DNA of 64,000 bases from Buddleja alternifolia (Eukaryota; Streptophyta; Magnoliopsida; Lamiales; Scrophulariaceae), in NCBI GenBank assembly GCA_019426215.1, contig CM033399.1:35721022-35785021 (forward strand), in the 5' to 3' direction. The number at the start of each line of letters is the position of its first letter. The first letter of the stretch is position 1. The notes beneath the pieces were generated by a model that was not told where the DNA came from, did no database searches, and saw only the letters and a program-made list of their open reading frames with translations. A program made the position numbers and the translations under genes. Positions 56,115-64,000 of the stretch are shown one piece after another.

Positions 56115-56694
56115 ATGATTGACATGTCTTATTAGCATATCATTTTCTAGTTTGCTTATTCTTTGCTTGGCAGTTGGAAGCATTAGTTACTCGTAAATCG
56201 TAATAGTTGTTTAGAGCAGGATGTTACTGTGTAACTGTACTGTGGTAACCATACCAACGAATAGAGAATTTTGGATGAACTTTATCACTGGATCTATGGG
56301 TGCTCATACCAGAAAGCAATAATTATTATTTTGTAAATTAATGAATTTGTGAAGCTACACTGAATGACAATTGTTATAGAGAAATGATCAATCATGGATA
56401 CATCCCTGTATACATATATAAGGGCAATTCTATGGGCAATGGTCTCGGTCCACAAATCACCATTGAATTCCCACTAGGGGGGGCAATTACTAAATTACCC
56501 CCCGATCCAATGGTGATTTGTGGACTGGGACCAATGGTCTCGGTCCACCATAGAATTACACTATATAAGGCTAAATCTGCAACTAAGAAAGTACTTGGGA
56601 CAGTTCGCGGATGCACTCTTGACGTAGTGGTTCCGTTAAATGTGCTATTGTTTTTATACTTGTACAATAGTTCGTTGTTGATATTACTCTAACA
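56115..56694. other. 3' flank of SKA2-like gene, inverted repeat
   Basis: At about 56420-56560, GGGCAATTCTATGG...GGTCTCGGTCCACAAATCACC is followed by an inverted partner, GGTGATTTGTGGACTGGGACC. It forms a foldback around a CCCCCCGATCC / GGGGGG centre. No gene is seen. Confidence 0.5.
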
Positions 56695-56705
56695 GAAAAC
56701 TGTCG

Positions 56706-57073
56706 GAAAAAATGCAATTTTGGTCCCATAACTTAGCTCATGTGTGTTTTTGGTCTCAGTATTTTAATTTTAGCATTATATGTCCCATAGCTCCAAAAAA
56801 TATATATTTTTTATCTCAAAATACGATTACGTTATGTATTGGGCGGAATTTGCAAGTGCGGCTCACATTTTTTGGAGTTATGGAACCAAAAACACACATT
56901 TTTTTGTGATCCCACATGACCTGCACATGTCAATCCCGTACAAATACATGACGTGATCGTATCTTGAGACAAAAAGCGCACATTTTTTGGAGTTATGGGA
57001 CATATAAAGTAAAAAATAATGGGACCAAAAGCACATATGGATAAAGTTGTGGGACCAAAATTGCAATTTTCCC
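56706..57073. mobile_element. Mutator-type MITE, 368 bp, 11-bp TSD
   Basis: Left end GAAAAAATGCAATTTTGGTC and right end GGACCAAAATTGCAATTTTCCC are inverted. GAAAACTGTCG flanks both sides (56695-56705 and 57074-57084). Inner repeats of TTTTTGGAGTTATGG extend the arms. Confidence 0.82.
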
Positions 57074-57259
57074 GAAAACTGTCGCACAAAAAAGGTGTAC
57101 ATTTGCTCTAACAAGAGGTAGAAAAACAATCATACAAGAGTGACTATAATTCTATATGAGAAGGAATATCACTTCAAATACTAAGTAAAAGCTGAAAAAC
57201 ATATAGTGTAGACAAATATAAAAGATGAACAGTTTAGTGTCAGAAATAGTAGACATTGT

Positions 57260-57890
57260 CTCGCCTTAAAAAGGAATGATGATGGAGGTGAAGATGCCTC
57301 TACCGTTAGAAATACCACAACCATTACCGTTGGCTGGGCGAGATCGGACCCCGAGGGTTGGAATGTCAACGTTGATGCCCTTCCAATGGGACCTTGGGAT
57401 GGGTATGAGTAAGGCAAGAATTGGACGCCTAATTCATGACGAATGGAGCTGCTGGATGTGAGGATTCCGGGGAAAGATGGGCACCAATAAGCAAAGCTTT
57501 GGGTTATTATTGAAGGACTTAAGTTGGCATGGAACATGAGAGGTACCATCACGAGTATTTGTGAGGCCACTTTCGCTCATCGTCACTATGAAATCATTTC
57601 AGACATCGTATAGATTTTGTCAGAGACGGACTATCGAGAGGCCATCACGAGTATCTGTGAGGCCACTTTCGCTCATTTTCACTATGAGATCATTTCAGAC
57701 ATCATATAGATTTTGCTAGAGACGGACTACTGAGAGGCCATCACGAGTATTTGTGAGGCCACTTTCATTCATCGCCACTATGAAATCATTTTAGACACTG
57801 GATGGATGTCTCTATCATGTCGAACTACCATCGCTCGCACCTAGTGAGAGTCGAGAGGAGAACCAATCAACAGATGTGGGGACAGAGCCA
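57260..57890 (+). pseudogene. Decayed RNase H (RVT_3-like) fragment
   Basis: In shifting plus-strand frames I read GWARSDPEGWNVNVDAL and AKLWVIIEGLKLAWNM. They resemble the first and second motifs of the RNase H domain found at the end of plant LINE polyproteins. No polymerase part is seen. Frameshifts and stops are frequent, and a 96-bp tandem array interrupts it. Confidence 0.45.
57547..57800 (+). repeat. 96-bp tandem repeat, 2.6 copies
   Basis: Units start at 57547, 57643 and 57739 (CATCACGAGTATTTGTGAGG...), exactly 96 bases apart and about 90% alike. 96 is a multiple of three, but each unit contains stops in the frame of the RNase H remnant. Confidence 0.88.
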
Positions 57891-57899
57891 AGAATATTG

Positions 57900-59182
57900 T
57901 CCAGGGTGGGGGTGTGGGTAGATTGAGTACAAAAAATATAATTAATTTCCTATATAATTTTCAACGCTTAAAATTTGTTCTTATTGCAGTATTTTTTTCT
58001 TCAAGTCAACAAGTTCTAAATGTTTAAATGTAATGTAAATATAAGTATTTCTTACTAATTAAAAACATATGAATAATATCACACATATTTTCATAACTAA
58101 TATAATAAAATATAGTTTCTAAAGCAAAATGGAAAGTAATCCTAACATTAAATTAAAAACAAAACACAACAAGTCTAAGAAACATGAGTTGTTTTAACTT
58201 TAATTTAAAGCTTTCATATTAAAAATGACAATCATCATTGTATTGCATCAATAATGAAACAAGAAGTGACTCAAGAACGGAAGATTCTCACTAACACGAG
58301 CTTGCTCATAATAGATTATGTTTCATACTTGATCCTAGTTGGCTCATAATTCTTATCAAAAAAAAAAAAGTTGGCTCATAATAAATTATGTTCATACTTG
58401 ATTGATAAATGTTACTAGTCGCGTGGGCACACTCGATGCGTGTACTGAGTAAATAAAAAATTTAATAAAAAATTCATTAATATGTGAGCATTTTATTTGA
58501 GATTTTGTAAATAAATATAAATGAATTGAACAAAGGATTAAAAAATATGGGTGAAAAACAAAATGACAATATGACATAGGAGAGAGAGCGGGTGAGAGAG
58601 AATATAGTAAAAGTTGAGATACGTCAAATAAGAGAGAGAAGAATGAATAAAAATTATTTAAAAATTATTTTTTAATTGGGAGTAATTTAGTCATGATATT
58701 ACAAAACATACCAAAAATAATTATTCTAGGATATTTATACTTTATAAAAGAGTATAAATTATTATCCCGAGGATGTCGGATTAGGTTTCCTGGACTTGGA
58801 GTCCGCGTAGCATCCTTCTCTATGAATAATAAAAGGAAAAATTGGAAAAGAAAAAGTCGGACTGTTTTCTCGTATAAGATTCTGTATCCACCATCTTGAA
58901 ATTAATGACTCAACTTTTGTAAATTGTAAAAATTTCCACAGTTTACAAGAATGTTTAAGGGAGACGTGGCGGCAATATATCCATTAGAGTTTACAATTTT
59001 ATATTACAATGTTTTATTACAAGAATAAATTAATTGACGTCATTTGTCTTTCTTTAATTAATAGAGTGCAGAAAAGTTATAAACGGAGGGAGAGACTCTG
59101 GTGATACTTGGTGGTTCTTGAGAGTTCAATTCAAGGCCATATCCATCAAATAATATATTGAAACATTGGGCTTGGGGTTCAC
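57900..59182. repeat. Tandem segmental duplication, copy 1
   Basis: 57940-58420 and 58770-59180 match 61225-61680 and 61680-62110 in order (CTTCAAGTCAACAAGTTCTA, GGGAGACGTGGCGGCAATAT). An extra AT-rich stretch at about 58420-58760, with AGAGAGAG runs, is present only here. No gene is seen. Confidence 0.8.
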
Positions 59183-59398
59183 TACTGATGAGGCCTGACC
59201 TAGTTGGTCAAGGTTAAGGCCCCATAACCAAGAGGTTGTAGGTTCGACTCTCACTGGTGTATGTAAGTTGCTTTCTTTACCTATATGGTAGCTTGTAATA
59301 ATTTATTATAGAATTTGTGTTGATGATGCTTCCTTGTAATAGATATTCTTTTTGCAATTGATGTAATATGATAATGTAACCGTTCCTTAAAAAAAAAA
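59183..59398 (+). mobile_element. tRNA-derived SINE
   Basis: Head has A box TGACCTAGTTGGTCAAGG and B box GTAGGTTCGACTCTC, followed by a T-rich body and a final A run. It interrupts duplicated sequence that is continuous in copy 2 near 62095. Flanks ACATTGGGCTTGGGGTTCAC and ACATTTGGGTTCAC are an imperfect target duplication. Confidence 0.85.
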
Positions 59399-59416
59399 AC
59401 ATTTGGGTTCACCAAA

Positions 59417-59419
<3 letters not shown>

Positions 59420-59468
<49 letters not shown>
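59420..59468. repeat. (AT)n microsatellite
   Basis: About 24 uninterrupted AT units. The matching place in copy 2 (62110-62118) has only a few, so the array expanded after the duplication. Confidence 0.95.
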
Positions 59469-59471
<3 letters not shown>

Positions 59472-59519
59472 GTTTTAATACATTGTGTGGTAAATATAAT
59501 TCGAGAGTTGGACTCCCGT

Positions 59520-60423
59520 TAGGGATGGCAACGAGGCGGGTATAGCAGGACTCAGGAACTGCCCCGTTAAGAAATTTCAATACCCGAACCCGCCCCGCTC
59601 CGAACCCGCGGGTACCCGACGAGTCCGGGTCCTACCCGTTAGATCCGGTCCATTTTTATTTTTTTTCTACTTTTTTCTTACTTTTTTTTTACCCTTTTAT
59701 TCTTACAAAGCATTCAAAACAAATAAATAAGTAAATAAGGTCGAATCGATGATTCATTGTAAACACATCCACTACAAGTCATCCGTTACTAGAGAATGAG
59801 AAGTGGGTTTTGAGTTTAGACTTTTGATTCTAATTAATTGACTCTTTTATTTATCTAGTTAAGGTTGTAAGGTAAGTTACTATTGCAAATAACACTTTTT
59901 TTGATACAATTTATAAATACTAATAAGTTTTAATAATAATTAGATATATATAATTAAAAAATATTATAATTTTTTTAATCGGGGCGGGTATCGACTGGAC
60001 TCATACCCACCCCAAACGGGGCGGGTACTTGTTAAACCCGAATTCATTGCCAGGGGCAGAACTAAGCTTAGAAACGGGGGGGGGGGGGGGATAATTTTTT
60101 TTTGTTAATATATAGATATATTTTAATTTTTAATTGTAAATTACATTTGTACCCCCCTCAAATTATTAAGTGCCCCCTCTCAATTTTTATATTTGAATTT
60201 TGTCCACCCAAGATCGAAAAATATTAAGTTTTCTCCCTTTACTTTGAGTTTACCCCCCCAAAACCCAAAATCCTGGCTATAACAAAAGAGGTATAAGAGT
60301 ATAAATTATGTCAAAAGTTGTAATTGAACCTAATTTTTTATTATATTTTCTCTCATAAATATTGTACCGAGTGCTTCCACTGACATCAATTTTTGGATCC
60401 GCCACTGTTCATTGCCATCCTTA
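59520..60423. mobile_element. hAT-type MITE carrying a nested element
   Basis: Left TAGGGATGGCAACGAGGCGGG and right CCCGAATTCATTGCCA...TCCTTA are the inverted ends of a plant family with GGGCGGGTA interiors. Flanks ACTCCCGT and ACTCTTGG are a worn 8-bp target duplication, and copy 2 near 62165 is the empty site. Its right terminus is split by the insertion at 60053-60407. Confidence 0.75.
60053..60407. mobile_element. Nested 355-bp element with 10-bp TSD
   Basis: Lies inside the right terminal repeat of the hAT-type MITE, flanked by TTCATTGCCA at 60043-60052 and 60408-60417. It starts GGGGCAGAACTAAG and ends GATCCGCCACTG, with a run of about 16 G and CCCCTC-rich interior. The duplication length suggests a Mutator-type transposition. 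A relative is in the protease intron at about 28660. Confidence 0.75.
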
Positions 60424-61224
60424 ACTCTTGGGAGCCACCAAGTATACCCGAAATACTGTTGATCATTGACAATTCGCTCTGGTTATATCAGCGCAGCCAA
60501 ATAATTGCAAGATAAACGTTGACAAATATATATGGACATACTTGCACTTCATTCGCAGCAAATTGCATAAAAAGATTTGAAAATAAATAAATAAGAATTA
60601 TTGAAGCCCAGTAATTGTCATTAATGTGTCCTCCTTTAGGACTGGCACATGAGATCTAAGTGCTATTGAATCTTTTGTTGTATATTATGGCTTCACGACA
60701 TGTGTATATAATTTATATTAAATATATATTTAAAAAAATATTTAATACACATGGTAATTATATGTGAAACGCAATAGGAGATTGTAATAGGATTTATAAT
60801 AGAAGATCCAATCTGGACTGACTAAATGGTATCCCAGTTAAAACGCTTGGCTTGTTTGTCTATAATGAGATGTCTATGGTGTTTATTTATGTTTTTAAAA
60901 ATGATTGAAATTATAAAATATGTTAAATAAAAAATGATTGGTTGATGCATGATAAATGAAATTAAATATAAATTCAAAATTGTAAAGTATAAAAGAAGAA
61001 ATAAAAAAGTATTAGTTGGAGTAAATAATTATTGATTGATACTTGTGTGAAATAATGGACGTAATAATTGATAAGTAGTTATATAGGGAAAATGGTAAGT
61101 CAAATTGATAAAATGTGAATTTAGATGGAAATAGTTTGTAACGTAAATTTTTTTAGGATTTTGTAATTTAGAATGTAAAAAATGGAATCAGAAAACAATT
61201 ATTTGCTCCATCTTGTAAAAAAAT
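60424..61224. other. End of copy 1 and unique AT-rich spacer
   Basis: 60440-60650 matches 62195-62390 (CAATTCGCTCTGGTT, ATCAGCGCAGCCAAATAA). The following 550 bases look unique, and no gene is seen. Confidence 0.6.
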
Positions 61225-62400
61225 ATAATTATTTTCCTGTATAATTTTCAAAGCTTAAAATTGTTTCTTATTGTGGTATTTTTTCTTCAAGTCAATAAGT
61301 TCTAAATGTTAAATGTAATGTAAATATTTCTTATTAATTAAAAACATATAAATAATATCACACGTATTTTCATAACTAACATAATAAAATATAGTTTCTA
61401 AAGCAAATGTAAAGTAATCCTAACATTAAATTAAAAAAACAAAACACGACAAGTCTAAGAAACGTGAGTTGTTTAACATTAATGTAAAACTTTCATATTA
61501 AAAATGACAATCATCATTATATTCCATCAATAATGAAAAATGAAGTGACTCAAGAATGGAAGATTCTCACTAACCCAAGCTGGCTCATAATAGATTATGA
61601 CCATACTTGATTTTTTTTTTTTTTTTTTTTGTAGAACAAGTATGTTCATACTTGATTGCTAAATGTTATTATTACATCGAGTATGTCGGATTAGATTTCC
61701 TGGAGTAGCATCCTTCTCTTGAATAATAAAAAAGGAAAAATTGGAAAAGAAAAAGTCAGACTGTTTTTCCGTATAAGATTTTGTGTCCAGCATCTTGAAA
61801 TTAATGACTCAACTCTTGTAAATTTTAATAATTTTCCACAATTGTGTGTTCCAAAAAAATAATTTTCCACAATTTACAAGAATGTTTAAGGGAGACGTGG
61901 CGGCAATATATCCATTAGACTTTACAATTTTATATTACGATGTATTATTACAAGAATAAATTAATTGACGTCATCTGTCTTTCTTTAATTAATAGAGTGG
62001 AGAAAAGTCATAAAACGAGGGAGAGACCGAATGATATTGGTGGTTCCGAGGAGTTGGACTCCGGAGTTATATCCACCACACAATATATTAAAATATTGGG
62101 GCTCGTCAAAAGATATATATATTTTATTATATTTTAATATATTTTGTGATGGATATGGCCCGAAGTTGGATTTTCGGGAGTCACCAAATATCACCCGAGA
62201 GACCGATGATCACTAACAATTCGCTCTGGTTTATATCAGCGCAGCCAAATAAGTGCAAGATAAAAGTTGACAAATATATGGACATACTACGCTTCATTTG
62301 CGTAAGAAGATTTGAAAATAAATAAATAAGAATTATTGAAGTCCCAGTCATAGTCATTAATGTCTCCCCCTCTAGAACTGTATGGTATGGTATCCCAGCT
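61225..62400. repeat. Tandem segmental duplication, copy 2
   Basis: Partner of 57940-60650 without its SINE, hAT-type MITE and nested element. It carries a T run at about 61612-61632. Non-coding. Confidence 0.8.
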
Positions 62401-62685
62401 AAAAAGCTTTGGCTTGTTTATATATATATTATGATGTACGGATACTCTTAAAATTAATTTTGTGTAGTATTATATTCATATTGTACCCATATCCGGCACG
62501 TTTATACTCAGATACCGTATCCGAACCATTTTTTAAGTATCCAAAAATAAAAAGAAAAGAGAAAATTCTGAATACCGTATCTGACACAAAATTTAAAGTA
62601 TCCGACACGTTTTAGATACCAAATAGAGTATTTTTTAAATATTTTACAATACATTTTGGACTAAAATAGGAAAAGAGATAATATT
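62401..62685. other. AT-rich spacer
   Basis: Repeats of GATACCGTATCCGA / TATCCGACAC, probably from a short decayed element. No gene is seen. Confidence 0.45.
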
Positions 62686-64000
62686 TGTTGGTCCCAAGTG
62701 GCATACGAAATGATCTAGAAGGGGGGAGGGTTGAATAGACCCTGAAGTCTTTTTCGACTTCAAAAGATTTCGTACTAAAATGGTTTTTGGACGCTTGAAA
62801 TGTAGACGCTTAACTGAGCGTTTACTTTGAAATATAGGCGCTTAGGTTAAGCGTCTGATGAAGACTGGTTTTTGGAGAGTTAACTTAGACTTCAAGATTT
62901 GAATACTTTAACCGAGTGGGCTTAAGCGTTCAGTTCTTTAATCAGTGTTAGCACAGCGGAATGATTTTTGTAGTCTTCTTTTAAAAGCTTTAGCGTCACA
63001 AGAAGTTTCTTAGTTGCTTAGCGTTTGATTGTGTTTTACTTAATCAGTTTATGATATGACAATATGAATGCTGAAAGTAAAATAAAGAACAGTATTTGTA
63101 AGGTTCGTTGGGTGGTGTAATCCCAACTACGTCCTTCTTCTCCTCGAACACTTGGAGGCAATCCACTAAAATGATTCTAAAAAAATCACACAGAATCTTC
63201 TACAAATTAGGGAGAGATGGATGTTGGTGACTTGAGCTCCTTGATCACACAGATTTTTGCTCCAAATCACTTCAATCCCCTTGCTTCTTTCACCCAGAAA
63301 TAATGCAAGTATCCAACTTCGACTTCACACAGATCGCGAGGCTTGGATGGGGTTTTCTAAAATAGTTTGTTTGATTTTGATAAAGTTCAAACAACTAGGA
63401 ATATCTCAGTAGTAATGTGGGTTTCTCCGAAAAAAATGTTTGAAATATTGGGTTGACTGTCTCAGGATTCGAAGAAAAGCAAAGAGAATATTTTCTTGAA
63501 AGTTTTGGCTTTTCTGAGATTGTAAGGAATGAGACTTCAATGCAACAGCAATTCGACTTGATAATTGTTCTCTGTATTTGGCTTGTTGTTGAAGTCCTAT
63601 TTATAGACATTCTTGGAAAAAGTGTCTGTTTGACACATGCAAGGACGCGTGTCTCTCACTTTCGCGAGTGAACAACTTTTGTCCTTTTTCTTGAAAATCT
63701 GCTGCACAAAAGTTGGTGCTGTAGTCTTTGAATAGTTGACAGTCCAATAGGGTGGCTTCTCCGCACGTCTGAAAGTACTTATCACATTTAATGCTCTTAT
63801 CAGTATTTAATGCATTTGAGTTAAATGTCCGTTGGCATTTAATGCTTTGAGAATATTTGCATTAAAACTCCTTCTGGACTTAAAAATACATTCAGGTGAA
63901 ATCACTTCTGTCCTATAAGATAACGCTTGATATAGCTGGTCAATTGGACGCTTGGAGACTTTATCTTCATTCAGAATTCAGGCGCTTGAGTCTTCGAACT
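62686..64000 (-). mobile_element. Probable LTR running off the window edge
   Basis: Reading minus, the stretch would end GGGACCAACA at 62686, a proper CA terminus. CTATAAATAGGACTTC at about 63594-63609 (minus) is a TATA box. AGAAGGGGGGAGGGTTGAATAGACC near 62720 is a phrase I associate with Ty1/copia LTRs. No PBS follows 62686 on the minus side, so it would be a 3' or solo LTR. The other end lies beyond the window, so the call is tentative. Confidence 0.4.

Noticed and set aside
57181..57570. 129-codon minus-strand ORF
   Set aside because: It resembles nothing I recognise, and it lies opposite the RNase H remnant, which explains the open frame.
57547..57800. CRISPR-like array
   Set aside because: The 96-bp units are contiguous with no unique spacers, and the genome is a plant's.

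Overview
The window is nuclear DNA of a flowering plant, most likely a eudicot. Its genes have GT-AG introns and plant-specific products (class III peroxidase, PLS-class PPR protein, chloroplast Rieske oxygenase, DUF1336/EDR2_C protein). The spaces between genes are AT-rich and packed with plant transposon families. The species cannot be named from sequence alone.

Genes, left to right: an intronless DUF1336 gene (1139-2035, +); a two-exon AED1-type aspartic protease with a 2.4-kb intron (25706-29579, -), plus a decayed paralogue split at 7360-8015 and 21025-21150; an intronless PPR gene (37477-39627, -); a four-exon class III peroxidase (40739-42951, -); a three-exon PTC52-type Rieske oxygenase (45675-48485, -); a seven-exon gene for a protein consisting essentially of a Brf1-type TBP-binding domain (49445-52206, -); and a five-exon SKA2-like kinetochore gene (53111-56114, +). 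The DUF1336 gene next to an AED1-type protease recalls Arabidopsis At5g10750 / At5g10760-At5g10770, so it is probably ancient microsynteny now stretched by insertions.

The dominant insertion is a 13.0-kb Ty3/gypsy element of the Tat/Ogre type (8016-21024, minus orientation). It has 618-bp LTRs about 2% diverged, a perfect 5-bp target duplication (GGTGT), a primer binding site and a polypurine tract. It landed in the protease pseudogene. Its gag-pol is broken. A 1.9-kb solo LTR (18386-20301, target duplication ACACA) sits inside gag. Between integrase and the 3' LTR lies an opposite-strand gene (9898-12488, +) with a Transposase_28-type domain, three in-phase introns and its own TATA promoter, and that promoter is tandemly duplicated. 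The integrase frame carries two intron-like insertions of 73 and 75 nt.

Smaller elements with readable target duplications are: three hAT-type elements with 8-bp duplications (one perfect pair at 29766-30103, one at 6482-7313, others diverged); five Mutator-type MITEs with 9-11-bp duplications; four tRNA-derived SINEs; and a TRIM mini-retrotransposon inside a SKA2 intron, flanked by an unexpected 68-bp direct repeat. Two segmental duplications (about 22.7-25.3 kb against 33.8-36.4 kb, and 57.9-60.6 kb against 61.2-62.4 kb) supply natural empty sites that confirm several insertions. The right edge probably enters an LTR. All exon boundaries were placed by eye from GT-AG sites, frame continuity and family conservation.
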